A stretch of 64,000 bases of DNA from Paraspadella gotoi (GCA_051294375.1 CM119268.1:3624541-3688540), one strand, 5' to 3'. Shown: positions 49,896 to 63,929, counted from the stretch's first letter. A program made the numbers and translations. The notes: a model not told the origin generated them from the sequence alone.

Positions 49896-52082
49896 CCTCT
49901 CTCATCTCGTCTCATCTCTCTCGTCGTCTCGTCTCTCTCTCTCTCTCTCTCTCCACTCTCATCTCTCTCTCTCTACACTCTCGTCTCTCTCTCTCATTCG
50001 AATTCAGAGGAAATTTATTCTAAGATAACTTCAAAACTATGAAAAATAATTGGTAACATGTGAAGTATGGAATGTAAAAAAATGGAAAAGGTTCCATCTA
50101 TAAATAACTTAAGATGATCTGTATATACAACATATTTTCTTTAATTACCATTTCCTACGTTTATTTATTTAATGAATTTTTAATGTTATATTAGTTAACT
50201 ATTTTTTACATAATTGTTAAAGTACATAATATCCCATGTACGGCTCTCTTACGATCCGTGATTGTAAATTGTGTTTTATTGAACATTACTGAGTCAGGAA
50301 TAAAATCAAATAAATAAATCAAAACTCTACTCTCTCTCTCTCTCTCATTTCCAAGCCCCATATTTTTCCTCTTACCCTTGACCCGCGACACAAGAGGTCG
50401 TCTCTTCCATCACCTGAACCCAAACTTTCTGCATCACATCTTCACCATCAGATCTTCACCATCGCACCTTCACCATCAGATCTTCACCATAACTTCATCT
50501 TCTCCATCACTCATCACACCACCTGATATTCACCTTGAGATCGAATTCTGATTTTTTTTTTCTCCTCGCGAATTTCCGTCCCCTCGATTTACTTTTCCCG
50601 ATAGCGAATTTCCTTCTCTCTCTATGTCTCCGTCTCTTCTTCTCCCTCCCACTCTTCNNNNNNNNNNNNNNNNNNNNNNNNNNNNNNNNNNNNNNNNNNN
50701 NNNNNNNNNNNNNNNNNNNNNNNNNNNNNNNNNNNNNNNNNNNNNNNNNNNNNNNNNNNNNNNNNNNNNNNNNNNNNNNNNNNNNNNNNNNNNNNNNNNN
50801 NNNNNNNNNNNNNNNNNNNNNNNNNNNNNNNNNNNNNNNNNNNNNNNNNNNNNNNNNNNNNNNNNNNNNNNNNNNNACAAACTGACTCTCCTAATCTATT
50901 TCACGCTCGGAAAAACCCTTAAGATTCCAAAGACTTTTCCCCGAAATTATTCTTTCGCTCCGGCGGACGTCTTCGGGTCGTCGTTCGTCGTTCGTCGTCG
51001 TTCGTCGTCGTCGTCGTCGTCGTCGTTTGTCAAAATCCCATTTGCGTTACGCAATAGACTTAATGGGTGATCAACAAGTCATTAGTCGACGAGGGTTGAG
51101 AGCAGCGAATGCGCGATTAATTCGGGAATCGTTTTATCATTTTTAACCAGGAATCGATTTAGTGAGTCTTGAAGGACTTCACAACGAGAGGAAGTGTCTG
51201 ACCCACTTGTCGAATCTGAAACGTCGGGTGACCTTGAAATTTATTCTATTTGTCTTTCAGTTTAAGACATTTCTGAGAATAGTCGATCCCAAAAATAATA
51301 AATGAAATGAAATGAAATAATAAAAGAATATATTAAGTGTCTGAATCCCGGAACCCAGCGAGATCAAAGACCTTAGCAAAGGGCAAGGTTGTAAGAAGAG
51401 GGAATTGAATAGCAAGGTTTGGCAAAAAGAGTGAGAGAACAGAGAGAAAGAGATAGAAAGAAGAAAAAAAGTTTAGAGTTATTATCACTATTTTGCTACA
51501 GGAGTTTAAGAAAAGAGAAAGAAAATTTGAGTTGTAATTTTGGAAGAAGTACTGGGCGAGGGACCCGGGGAACAGANNNNNNNNNNNNNNNNNNNNNNNN
51601 NNNNNNNNNNNNNNNNNNNNNNNNNNNNNNNNNNNNNNNNNNNNNNNNNNNNNNNNNNNNNNNNNNNNNNNNNNNNNNNNNNNNNNNNNNNNNNNNNNNN
51701 NNNNNNNNNNNNNNNNNNNNNNNNNNNNNNNNNNNNNNNNNNNNNNNNNNNNNNNNNNNNNNNNNNNNNNNNNNNNNNNNNNNNNNNNNNNNNNNNNNNN
51801 NNNNNNNNNNNNNNNNNNNNNNNNNNNNNNNNCAAGACAGTCACGGTGGCGCCACGGATATAATAAGAGAAAAAAAGGAAGGAACAAAAATGGGAAGAAG
51901 AAATAGAGAAAAAAGAAAGAAGAAAAAAGAGAAAGAAGCGAAAATAAGAGAATATTGAAAAAGAGCCAAGGACAGGAGAAAATGATTGACTGGGAGGAGA
52001 GGAAGAAAAAAAAAGAAAAAAAATCGTCGTTAGAAAATAGAAAATAGAAATGAAGAAAAAAAGAGAAAGGTAATTGTCGTTT

Positions 52083-52151
52083 GAAAAATAGAAAATAGAA
52101 AATAGAAAATAGAAAATAGAAAATAGAAAATAGAAAATAGAAAATAGAAAA
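52083..52151. repeat. (TAGAAAA)n, heptanucleotide repeat
   Basis: About nine perfect units within a purine-rich stretch. Confidence 0.95.
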
Positions 52152-53295
52152 GAATATTGTCGTTTCAAAAATATAAAAAATTCGAGAAAAATTGAAAATG
52201 GATTCGGAGAAGAAATCCAAAATGAAAAAAAAAATCCGATTGAAGTCAAAGAGAAAACAAAGAGGAAAAACAGTTAAAAGAAACAAAAGATAAAAAGAAA
52301 ACAAGAGAAGAAAAGGAAAAAAACGATTTGAGAAAACAAAAGGGGAAATATAAAAAAGGAGGAAGAAAATAAAGATCAAAAGAAATGGAAGGATGAGAAA
52401 GAAGAAAGAGAGAAGAAAAGGAGAGAGAAGGAGAAAGAAGAAGAGAGGAAGAAAGAGAGAGAAGAAAGAAAGAAAGAAAGAAAGAGAGGAGGAGAAAGAA
52501 AGAAAGAAAGAAAGAGAAAGACGAGTGACGGAAGGAAGGGAAAGCTGCTCTCTCGGCGTTGCTCGTTCTCCTCTGCTGCTCTCGTTGCTCTGCGCTGCCT
52601 CTCCTCGTCGCTGCTCGTCTCTCTCTCTCGTCTCTCTCGTTCTCTCTCTCTCTCTCCGGCTTCTCGGAGCCGACAGCGGTGGCGCCGAGTAAATCGAGTG
52701 TACCAATACGATAATTTATTATAGTCTCCTGTCCCGCAATATGAGACGAGGATTGAGAGGATAGAGAGAGAGAGAGAGGAGAGAGAGGACCCGGAGAGAG
52801 AGAAGAGAGAGAGAGAGTGCAGATGAGAAGAGAGATAGAAGGAGAGAGAGAGGGAGAGAGAGAGGAGAGAGACAGGACGAAGAACGCGAGAGAGAGAGAG
52901 GAGAGAGAAGAGAGAGAGAGGGAGAGAGGAGGAGAGAGAGAGAGACGTTTCCAGGAATCGACGAGTCGGAAAAGGAGGGAAAGTCGATCCACGATTGAGA
53001 TAAATCGTTCGTTCGAATTTCTCTCTCTTTTTTTTTCGTCCCAAACGAAGACACGCGATGATACCGTCCCGTGGATGGCTTCAATGACCGTCCCATAGCT
53101 AGTATGCTAGCTTCATACTCGTATACTAAAGCTTTATTAGTGGGCGTCCCATAGATGCCCTATTTTTCCCACAGTTGCCTGATAATCCTCACATTTTCGT
53201 TTGATATTAGTATCATACTCACTTTCCTTTCGGTCCATAGTTCTCTACACACACACATTGCGATTTTCTGTGGATGGCTTTTCAAACAACTATTT

Positions 53296-53430
53296 AACAA
53301 TTGGTTGGACTGGCTTAAGGCCTCCATCCCTCTTACAAGATAATAACCTGAATAATATTAATTCGTTAATTATATCATTAACTTTTAATCAAGACTCTTT
53401 GACAGTTTAATCTATTAACGCCCAATGACA
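53296..53430 (+). repeat. Interspersed repeat family B, partial copy
   Basis: Shares GGCCTCCATC-CTCTTACAAG and the downstream AATCAAGACTCT-TGACAGT block with the copy at 37815, with an AT-rich stretch between them altered. Confidence 0.45.
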
Positions 53431-53574
53431 ACCTCGTTTAGTACAAGAACGGTCTCTTTTAAAACTTGGCAGAAAATGAGCATCGACGTCGAATCCAGTC
53501 TTTCGATTCTTGAGAAGAATTCATGCGAAAAATAAAGAAATTTGACTCGAGAAAATTCGCGGAATTTGAAAAAA

Positions 53575-53576
<2 letters not shown>

Positions 53577-53629
<53 letters not shown>
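53577..53629. repeat. (GA)n microsatellite
   Basis: Uninterrupted GA dinucleotides. Confidence 0.95.
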
Positions 53630-53631
<2 letters not shown>

Positions 53632-55000
53632 TCGGGGCTCCTGAAAAAAAAAATGATTTGTACCAACGGAAAACTAATAACAATCAAAGGAACGATTTAA
53701 TAAAGCGAAATCCTGTTCCGACTTCTGTCATTTTGATGACAGAGGCGAATCGCGAGACGAGTCATCAAAAAGTCTCAATTTCGACGAGAGAGAAACATTT
53801 CTTTCTCTTTGACATCTTTTTCTCCGTCTTCCTTCTTCCGTTGTTTGGGTTGACGAGTAGAGGTAGCGCGGTGGGCAGGAGATATTGTGGTTCAATAAGG
53901 TTTTTGGCTAAATACTGCTTTGCGCAAATCGGCTTTGTGCAATCTTTTTGCAAGTTTAACCTAAGTCGCCATTTGTTATTAGGCTTTAATTTTTCGGAAG
54001 TTCTTCATCACTTTTTCAATATTATTCAAACTTATGCCAATGATTAACGTTCGAAAATAAACCAATGAATCTTAAAACGTTCACACGTTTCTCGACATTT
54101 GAACGGAACCAGAATCGCCTCATCAAAAGAAAACAAAGAATAGATTGGTGAGCAAGATTGTTGCCACTTTGCGTTGCAAGGGTCGCACCAAACGAGGAAC
54201 CATCTGGTTTCTTCATCTTCTTTCTTCTCCTTCCTTGATTCTTCGAGTCTTCAACAGAAAATGACTCGTCGACGTCGCCTTTCGACTCTGGGCCCTTTTT
54301 GTCGTTGGATGCAGCCACGCATTTCGCTAAGAAGAATATTTTTGGTCGCTCAATAAAAAATTTATTATTATTGTTTAAAAGTATAAAAATTATAATTCAT
54401 TTATCAATCATTTTTTTAAATTGATCATTATTATTCTATAACAAAAATATTTGATTAAAAAATTATAATTCTTTTTATTTATTAAGCAATTAATTTAATA
54501 TGAAATAATCTTGTCGGCGCATCTTTGGACTTTTTTACCCGTTTTCTTTCTCTTTTCGCTTTTATAGTTGACTTTATTTCCCTTCATCCCGTCTTTTTAT
54601 CTTTCTCTCCCTAAAGTTTGAGTTTGAGTTTCGTCCTTCCTTTCTAATTCTTGTTTCAAACAATAAGTAAAAATTAAAATAGTTTTTTTTCTCTTTTTGT
54701 TTCTCTTTCAAATCTACTCTGCTGATAGGCAGATTCGTTGGATCAGAGTCTAAACTTAGTCGATATTGTAACAATTTATTAATCTTCGCTGGTTACCACA
54801 AACCGCCATGTTGTTAATATCATTTTTATTAGATTAAAGAGACGAGCCGTATCATTCACTAACGTCGAATAAAGACTCTGCTCCCATGTTTACCGAGTAA
54901 CAATATTGTTACACTATCCGTCACACATAATTGAACCCCCCCCCCTCCTTCGCCAGTTTTTTTTCGTCTCCCGTTTGTCACTAAAAGAGAAAATCAAGCC

Positions 55001-55004
55001 GGCA

Positions 55005-55070
<66 letters not shown>

Positions 55071-55075
55071 GCGGT
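55001..55075. repeat. (GGC)n tract
   Basis: About 24 GGC triplets with two AGC interruptions. It would encode poly-Ala in one frame, but no flanking coding sequence is recognised. Confidence 0.85.
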
Positions 55076-55591
55076 TTTCACGCAACGAGACTCGTTTTCC
55101 AATGTTGTTTTCCGCGTTTTTTGTTCCCTTTTATTGTTTCGAATGTTGTTTTCTTGTTTTTTTGTTTCTCTTTATCGTCGCTTTCTTTATCTCAACGAGG
55201 TGCAAACAACCGCGACTTGGATTTCCGCTCCTCTTGGCTTTTTTTTTTGCCGGTAGGCGTCGCCGTTCTCGTCGTCGTCTTTCTCAACGTCGTCGTTGGC
55301 GTTGAATTCGTCTTCGTCTTTGTTTGCGTTTGTCAACGTGATTCCAAGTTCCCTCATTGCTTTTGGTTGTTGCCATCATTTTCTTTGTCGTTGATTGAAT
55401 TGCTTGTGTCTGCAAAGTTAATATCGGGATATTAATTTCCCCATTTAAATAATATTTAAATAATATCGGGATATTAATTTCCCAATTTAAATAAAGTCCT
55501 CGTGAGAATTGGTCAAAACCTGCGACTGTTCAATCGAGAGTGAAGCGGTCATTTCAGGTCATTTCAGGTTGTGGGGCCGTAGCGACCCCAC

Positions 55592-55792
55592 CAGCCTGGT
55601 TCCGGGCCCACGGCCCATTCCATGGCTGTTAGAGGTGGTTAAAGAATTTACGAAATACCAGCCTGGTTCCGGGCCCACGGCCCATTCCATGGCTGTTAGA
55701 GGTGGTTAAAGAATTTACGAAATACCAGCCTGGTTCCGGGCCCATGGCCCATTCCATGGCTGTTAGAGGTGGTTAAAGAATTTACGGAATAT
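55592..55792 (+). repeat. Three tandem 67-bp units derived from SINE body
   Basis: Three nearly identical 67-bp units start at 55592, 55659 and 55726. Each begins CAGCCTGGTTCCGGGCCC. The first 29 or so bases of the unit resemble the body of the SINE at 25125-25291, where the corresponding sequence is AAGCCTGGTTCCAAGCCC. A fragment of that element therefore seems to have been tandemly amplified here. Confidence 0.8.
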
Positions 55793-55872
55793 CATGTGAA
55801 GTTCATTCAGATTCTTAATCACAGTAGAATCGTTACTTACTTTCCTCCCAATAATTATTGACGACGTCGTTA

Positions 55873-55904
<32 letters not shown>

Positions 55905-56329
55905 CACCCTCCTTCTCCTCTTTCCTGTATTTTTATTTGCCTTCGGCCAAGAAGAAGTCAACAGCGGGTTCACTTTGATATTCCTCTCTCTCTCTCTCCT
56001 CTCACTCTCTCTTCTCTCTCTTCTCTCTCTCTCTCTGTCTCTCTCTCTCTAATTCCTCTCTGTCACTAAATCCAGAAACGACTCGCGTTGACATGAAAAA
56101 TGCAACTGCGGTGGAAGAAGATGTTTTCTTTAAATTTAGAATCTCTTTCCTCACAAAGACACAAATGATTCTCACACAAAGTGTCGCAAACGGGCATGCT
56201 AGTTTGTTTATTTACTGGTTATTAGACAAATTATATTGAAATCGTTCTGTCAATCAGGTTGAATCAGGCAAATGGGGCGTACCTGACATCTGGTAAACCC
56301 TTTTTTCTTTGGGACGAAAAGAGAGAGCG

Positions 56330-56332
<3 letters not shown>

Positions 56333-56419
<87 letters not shown>
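56333..56419. repeat. (GA)n microsatellite
   Basis: 87 bases of uninterrupted GA. Confidence 0.95.
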
Positions 56420-56423
<4 letters not shown>

Positions 56424-56954
56424 GTGCCAAAGTTGGGAGCGTAGAAATGAGGGTTGAGAGAGAGAGGGAGAGAGAGAGACAGAGAGTGAGAGTTCCACCC
56501 CCTCTTCTTCCTGACCGCGGGCGTGTGCTCCTTTTCGCCTCATTAACCAAATCTTGGAGGGAAGGCGAATTCGGCGTGCGAGCGTCCGATCCCGCGTGCG
56601 TGCGTGCGACAGCTGCGTGTCTCGGCTCCGCGCATGCGAGTCAGCCTTCGTGCATTGCTCAAATTGCGCGTTGGCCAAAATTGCGCTCGTGCTTGCTCCG
56701 CGTTTTTGAGTGTTTCTCTGCTTGTATTTTTTTGTTTAGAGAAAATTTGTTTTCTGCTTATCAGACGCTTTTTATCCTTACTTTTTTTTTCTTTTTCTTT
56801 TTTGTATAACAATGCGGAAATTTGCCAAATAACATGCCCTTGCCAAACTTCTTTATTTTCTCGAACAAATTTTGAATCGCCTTATTTCAAGACAGAGATA
56901 TTTACTCATTGGTAAAAGTGCCATTGATTTAAAACAAAAACCGGCAAGTTGAAC

Positions 56955-57000
56955 TTGTTGCGCCGCAGTGACTTTCTTAAGTTCATCTCCAGATGATCAC
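56955..57000 (-). mobile_element. TTGCGCCGC family, solitary end
   Basis: TTGTTGCGCCGCAGTGACTT is the reverse complement of the right end of the copies at 5355 and 21354. No matching left end follows within the next several hundred bases, so this looks like a truncated copy. Confidence 0.45.
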
Positions 57001-57079
57001 GTGACACAAGCATGGAAAAGGAGATTTTGAAATTTATGGATTAAATAGAAGGAACCTCTCGACGCGGAACGTAGTGGTG

Positions 57080-57440
57080 GGGCGGAGAGGCAAATTGGAG
57101 AGGCAAGTCGGTGAGGCAAATTGGAGAGGCGTGTCGGAGAGGCGGGTCGGAGAGGCGAGTCGGTGAGGTGGGTCAGAGAGACGGATTAAATAGGCGGGTA
57201 GATTTGGCAGGTCAGTGAGGCGGGTTTTCGAAGCGGGTCAGATGGGTGTGTCGTAGAAGCATGTCGGAGAGGACAGTGCAGTGAGTCAGAGATGCAAAAT
57301 AGAGAAGCGAATTGCAGAGACGAGTCAGTAAGGCAGGTTAAAGAGGTCGGTTGGATAGGCACTTTAGGCAGGTTGAAGAGGCGAGTCGGGGAGGCAGGTT
57401 TGAGAGGTCGGAGAGGAAGGTCGGAGAGGCTTCGCTTCTC
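57080..57440. repeat. Degenerate minisatellite, GGCGGGTCGGAGA units
   Basis: About twenty imperfect 12-15 bp units of the form GAGGCG(A/G)GTCGG(A/T), decaying towards the right. Confidence 0.75.
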
Positions 57441-57619
57441 CCGCTAGCGACGATTTTTATGGGTTTTTCTCGCGACCTTCGTTCGAGACGCCGACGTGGC
57501 GCATAAAGGGACTATCAGGGGAGGCCTGCATGAAAACATCTCCAGAAATTAGCTTTCGCGGGAGAAAAGCCAAAAAACGGCTTTTACAGCAGGGGAGCGA
57601 AATAAGTTATAAAGGGATA

Positions 57620-58015
57620 CAAATCAATGAAGGATAGCAAAAAAAAGTAATTATGGCTTTTTGTGGCGATAAATGGCTTTCATAGGAGGCAGTAAACTTT
57701 CAAAGAAGGTAAATGGCAGACAAACTAAAAAAGATATTCAGCAAAGACAATCAACAGAAGACCTTAATAGGTGACCACCCAAAAAGGCTTTTAAAGGAGA
57801 CAACCAAAAAAGACAAGTGACAGAGGAAATAACCGTCTAAGACTTTTGGAGGATACAAGCAGAAAAACGCTTTGAGTGGAGAGAAACAAGAAAATGCTTT
57901 CAGAGGAGAGAAAGTTAAAGAGGCTTTCATAGGAGAGAAACAAAATAGGCTTTCAGAGGAGAGAAACAAAATAGGCTTTCAGAGGAGAAAAGCGAGAAGG
58001 CAAGCGACAAATGGG
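57620..58015. repeat. Degenerate 27-bp minisatellite, GGCTTTCAGAGGAGAGAAAC
   Basis: The best units are at 57890-57990 (CTTTCAGAGGAGAGAAACAA, then AATAGG); diverged units extend leftwards. It directly follows the minisatellite at 57080-57440. Confidence 0.7.
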
Positions 58016-58146
58016 TTTCAGGGGAAAAGCGCGTAAAAAGACCTCCAAGAGGGAAGAGGTACATTATTGGAAGTGATTATTGAGAACCGCCCAGTCAAGG
58101 ACGCTTCCTTCTCCTGTCTATTCACGGTCTCTGTCTCGCTTAATGC

Positions 58147-58402
<256 letters not shown>

Positions 58403-60477
58403 GCATTCAACGTAAGTTGATCCTTTGGAACTCATAACTCTTCAAAAGTAAGAGGATTCCAACATGGAGAAGATTCTTAGCGACGATTTCGGGAAAGGTC
58501 GTAATGACGAGGTATGGATCACCAAATGCGCGGGTAGGGGAAAAGGTAAGGTCAAAATTAAAAGGGAAAGTTCAAAGTATAAGGGAAATGACAGAACTTT
58601 CAACGAAATTTAATGAAAAGAAAGGAAATAGTTGAAAAGGAAAGGAAAGGAGATGAAAGTAAATTAAAATAAACTAAAGTAAAGTTACAATGTCTACCTT
58701 AGAAATTTCAAAATATTTTGACTTCAAAATCGTCACTCGCACTTATCTTTTCTTACCCATCTGACCCTCTTTCCTCTTCAACCCCCGACGATTCACTGAC
58801 TCGTGATTTATCAGCTCCTGTGATCGTTTCACCGAAGTGAAGGCGTCAGGCGTCAACCGTTTGCGTTTTCCATCGGCCATTCACTTCTCCGATTTTAACT
58901 CGCTCCTCGCTGAATTCATACTGGTTCCAGGTTCCTTCACTCCCTTTTTTTTTTAAATCACAGCCTCTGTTATCAGACTGAATTCACGGATCTTCACAAT
59001 TCCGCCTTGCAGCCGGAATCTCACCCTTCAACATTCACAATTATCGTCTTCGTTTTTATCCCGCGGTAACGGTTCTCACATTCCTCACGTTTATCACAAT
59101 TTATCAATGGATGATTCCTGAGATCACCACTCCCCTCTCGTCCAAACCAAACTCATATCGCGCCCACTCATCTATTCTCAGCTTTTTTTCCTTTCTGTCT
59201 CACGCGATTCCCACCTTCCGCCGTAACTCGTCCAACCCTTACCTTTCTTCCACTCACCCTTCATCCCGAAATCGGATCTGACCTCATTTCCCGCGATTNN
59301 NNNNNNNNNNNNNNNNNNNNNNNNNNNNNNNNNNNNNNNNNNNNNNNNNNNNNNNNNNNNNNNNNNNNNNNNNNNNNNNNNNNNNNNNNNNNNNNNNNNN
59401 NNNNNNNNNNNNNNNNNNNNNNNNNNNNNNNNNNNNNNNNNNNNNNNNNNNNNNNNNNNNNNNNNNNNNNNNNNNNNNNNNNNNNNNNNNNNNNNNNNNN
59501 NNNNNNNNNNNNNNNNNNNNNNNNNNNNNNNNNNNNNNNNNNNNNNNNNNNNNNNNNNNNNNNNNNNNNNNNNNNNNNNNNNNNNNNNNNNNNNNNNNNN
59601 NNNNNNNNNNNNNNNNNNNNNNNNNNNNNNNNNNNNNNNNNNNNNNNNNNNNNNNNNNNNNTGGATATAATGATATCTATAAGATTTTTGCTTGTAGATC
59701 AAAAAACTTTGAATCCAAGCTTTTTTCCTCTAGAAACAATATTCTAAAAATCTTGTCAGCTTATTGTTGATTTTTTTTTTCTTTTTTCGTTCTGTTAATT
59801 TAAATATTTATATTTTGTTGAATTGTAAACTGTAACAATTTATGCGTTTATCTGTATGCTGTATGCCCTTTTGAATGTACTGTTCAATCAACTAATTGTT
59901 GTAAACGAATAAAACACATATATTAAAGATTAAGATAAGAAGGCGAATAAAAAGATGGCAGATGGTAAATGAAAGAAAGGGATATGGCAGATGGTAAATG
60001 AAAGAAACGGAAATAGCAGAGGGTAAATGAAAGAACTGACTCATGGCAAACGAAGTAATGAAAGTTTTCGTCGCCATATGAAAGGAATTAAGTGCCTTGA
60101 GAAGAACGGGCAGACGACAGAAAGTAGCAGGGAAGTAGCAGATGGCAGATGAAAAAATGTAAGTAGTAGATGGAAAATGAAAAAAATGAAAGTATCAGAT
60201 GGCATTTTAAGAAGTGTGAAATGATAAATGGGAAGTAAGAGGTGAGTTCGGCAAAAGGTTAAGCAGCCCCAAAAAGAATCGTGGGGGCGGCAGCGGCGGC
60301 GGCCGCGGCGGCGGAGGAGGCGGTGGCGGTGGGAACGGAAGGGGCCGTCGGGGGCGGCGGGGGCGGCGTGGGCGGACTGAGGGGCAGAAAGATCTTGACA
60401 GACCCGTTGAAAGGTCAAACGGGTCGAGATGAGTTGTGACGGAAGATCGGGAGGGGAAAGGGAGGGAGAGGGGAAGA

Positions 60478-60479
<2 letters not shown>

Positions 60480-60571
<92 letters not shown>
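60480..60571. repeat. (GA)n microsatellite
   Basis: 92 bases of uninterrupted AG. Confidence 0.95.
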
Positions 60572-60574
<3 letters not shown>

Positions 60575-61014
60575 CTTTTCAAAATTTCCAGTTTGAGCGG
60601 AGCAGCTTTCTATAAGAAAAGGGTTGATAGTGAGTCGGAATTGAACGATATTGATCTTGGGCACGAGTCGCATTTGGGCTGACTTTGCCCTTGTGCATAG
60701 GGCTGAAGGAAGCGTCCATGGTAGATGCTGTTTCATCGAGAACAGCTTCAGCAGTTTTAGCAACTTCATCAGCTTCAGCAGGATTCAGCAGCTTCAGCAT
60801 TTTCAGCGGCTTCAGCGCCATGAATTCAATGAAATTAAACGAATCGAGGAAACATAAAAAACATTAATAAGAATCGACGGAACTAAAAGCGTCGCTTCCC
60901 GCAGCAGCGACCGCAGGGGGATTTCGGTGCAGCAGCGTTAAAAGCCGCAGCACCAACGATCCCATTCGTTCGCGCGAAAGAGAATAAAGTGAAAAACAGC
61001 GAAGACACATTTTA

Positions 61015-61360
61015 CGACGACGATGATGACGATGACGATGACGACGACGGCGACTACGATGACGATGGCGAAAACATCAACGAGAATGTTGACGATCACG
61101 ACAACGATGACGAAGACGACGAAAATGATGACAACGACGACGGTAACGATGATGACGAAGATTACGACGACGACTTCGTCAAGAGTAACGATGACGATGC
61201 CAACGACGACGATGAGGATGACGGTAACGATCATGATGACGACGACGGAGATAACGAAGACAACGTTGCAATGACGGGGCCAACGACGATGACACTGACG
61301 ACGACGACGACTGACGACACGATACCGACGACGACGACGACGACGACGACGATGCCGACG
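61015..61360. repeat. GAC/GAT trinucleotide array
   Basis: Long run of GAC, GAT and AAC triplets; all the long open frames here (poly-Asp, poly-Thr, poly-Val) follow from the repeat. I see no conserved protein segment. Confidence 0.8.
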
Positions 61361-61428
61361 ATGCGTAAAGAACACGTCCGCGAATTTCGGCGACGGAAAC
61401 TCGCGACATAATTCTTGTCCCTTTCGGT

Positions 61429-61457
61429 GAGAGAGAGAGAAGAGAAGAGATAGAGAG

Positions 61458-61510
<53 letters not shown>

Positions 61511-61580
61511 CGCGTGTGATAGAGAGAGGTTGCCTTGTAAAAAGAGAAGGATGTTGTCTAAAAGAGAAAGAGAAAGAAGA

Positions 61581-61657
<77 letters not shown>
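61429..61657. repeat. Interrupted (GA)n tract
   Basis: GA dinucleotides with a 60-base break around 61510-61570. Confidence 0.9.
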
Positions 61658-61659
<2 letters not shown>

Positions 61660-62019
61660 GCGACTGGCAAATGATACGTATGGTATTAAGGCGGCGTCTG
61701 GCATCGAGACCACAACTAGCGATGGCATCTGGTATCGAGACCATAACCCCTGATGGCATCTGGCGGCAAATGAAAGTGCAAAGTCATCGAATAGTCGTTT
61801 GGAACAAGAACAAGACTTTTAATCTTAAAAGTTTTTTTTTAAAACGGTCTTACGTAACGTGGTATTGAAATCCAATATATATTTTTTTAAAGATTAATAG
61901 ATTATTTTTTAATTAAACTTTTTTAATGTTGTGGGGATAGGTCATCTGCTCTCTTTTACTTAGTAGCACTTTTATGTAACCATGTTTATTACCGATTTAT
62001 GACCGAAATGTAAACAAAC

Positions 62020-62066
62020 TAGTTTAGTTTAGTTTAGTTTAGTTTAATTTAGTTTAGTTTAGTTTA
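62020..62066. repeat. (TAGTT)n microsatellite
   Basis: About nine pentanucleotide units, one with T to A change. Confidence 0.95.
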
Positions 62067-62937
62067 CACGATGTCCTTATGTCCTTTTAGGAAAGCATTC
62101 TCTAATTCCAAAACTCTTTGCCAATCTCCAATGAAAGAATTTAGTGCCATTAAACAATGCCATTAACCTAGACTAGTGCTTGGTGCCGTCCATGCATGGA
62201 GAAACTCGGTGCCATTCGGTGCCATCAACCAAGGCCATCTACCACGAACTGCAGTCATTCGTCTTCAACGTCATATGTGCTGAAGTTGGTAGAAGATCGG
62301 TGTGGCGGAAGAGCCTTGTCCGTTACAAGAATTAGAAACGAATAAGACGGGATTAACAGTGGGGAAAAAGGAATAGAAATGGATTAAAATAAATGAAAAA
62401 AAATGAAAGAGAGAATGATATACTTTAAAGAAGAAAAAGAATGAAAATAGAAATAACGAAACATTTTTAAAAAATGATTAATTTTTTAAAAAATGCACAA
62501 GGCTGTCCAAATAAAAAACAAATGGTACGAAAACAAAAGGTAAGTGGAAGTAAGTAGAGAAAGGAAATGCTGCTTCGTCGAATATAAAATTGAGAGAGAA
62601 ACCAAACTGGAAAAATTTGGGATCTGGAAAAAGAAAATGTGGGAAGAGAGAAGGAGAGAAATGTTCGCGAATAAAAATAGAAAGGGTGAGGAAATAAAAA
62701 TGAGAAGGAGGGGAAATAAAAGTAGGAAGGAAGAGATAAAAGGAAAAAGTGGAAGGAATAAAGAAGGAAGAAGAAACCAGTAAAATAGGGGGATGGAGAA
62801 CGGGCCTAAGAATTTACGAATGCCGCGGCAACTTGCGTTAATAGTAGAATTTGCAATTTGCAATGTTTTTCTTAACACTTACTCAAAACAATAATCGAAG
62901 AAAAATTGTACAGGGCATAGAAACATACGTACATTTA

Positions 62938-63080
62938 TAAATACATACATGCATACATACATACATACATACATACATGCATACATATATACATACATAC
63001 ATACATACATTATTACATACATACATATATTATTACATACATACATACATAGATACATACATGAATACTACATACAAACA
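62938..63080. repeat. (ACAT)n microsatellite
   Basis: Tetranucleotide ACAT/GCAT units with ATATAT and TTATTACAT breaks. Confidence 0.95.
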
Positions 63081-63155
63081 TAGAACAGCGAAAAATGAGA
63101 GGAGAGAGGAAAGGAAGAATGAAAAGGAGTTGAATAGAAAGAAAAGAAAAGAGAA

Positions 63156-63276
<121 letters not shown>

Positions 63277-63929
63277 TCAGAGACGTAATCGGATGAAACT
63301 GATAGCTGTATTCACCTTTTCAACTCATGATTAATTACATTATAAGACATAGTCGTCGATAATTACTTTGACATTAGTATTCTTTTCCATTTTAAAGCTA
63401 ACGGAAAATTTATTTTAGCAGCAAGGTAACGTTCTCGTAGAATATTGATTACATCATTCTTTTTTTTTTCTTTTTTCTTTTTTTCGTTCTTTACCGCCCA
63501 ATCAAAATTAAGCGCCAAAAATCTAATATATTTAGAGGCTCGAGCTTAGTGCATAAACTAAAAAGTAAAAATAATATAGACTCTAAAAATTTTTTCCCGC
63601 CAAAAGTATTAATTTTCCCGACAGTTTTAAAGCTTTTTGATTTTTTCGATGAATTTTTAAACAACTTTTCGATTTAATTTTCATCTCGCGCGTTTGTTTC
63701 AAAACGCAGGTGTTCAGTCTCGATAAATATAAGCAAAGTGGAACGAGAAGAGATTAAAATGGAATCAAAAATGAAAAGATAAAAGAAAAAAAGGAGAGCG
63801 CTTTGGGGAAAAGACGTTAAATAAAGAGAAAAGTAGATATTTAAAAAAATTAAATTGTGGAAAAGAAGAAAAAGATGAAAAATGAATCGCAAGTAGGGGG
63901 GGGGGACTTAAATGCCGTTAGAAGGAAAA

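Noticed and set aside
51333-52706. 457-residue Phe/Leu/Ser-rich minus-strand frame
   Set aside because: Spans a 256-N gap and purine-rich tracts including (TAGAAAA)n; the composition is that of the repeat, with no motif.
60980-61400. 140-residue Asp-rich frame and long Val/Ile frame on the other strand
   Set aside because: All frames come from one GAC/GAT array; the residue pattern has no domain outside the repeat.
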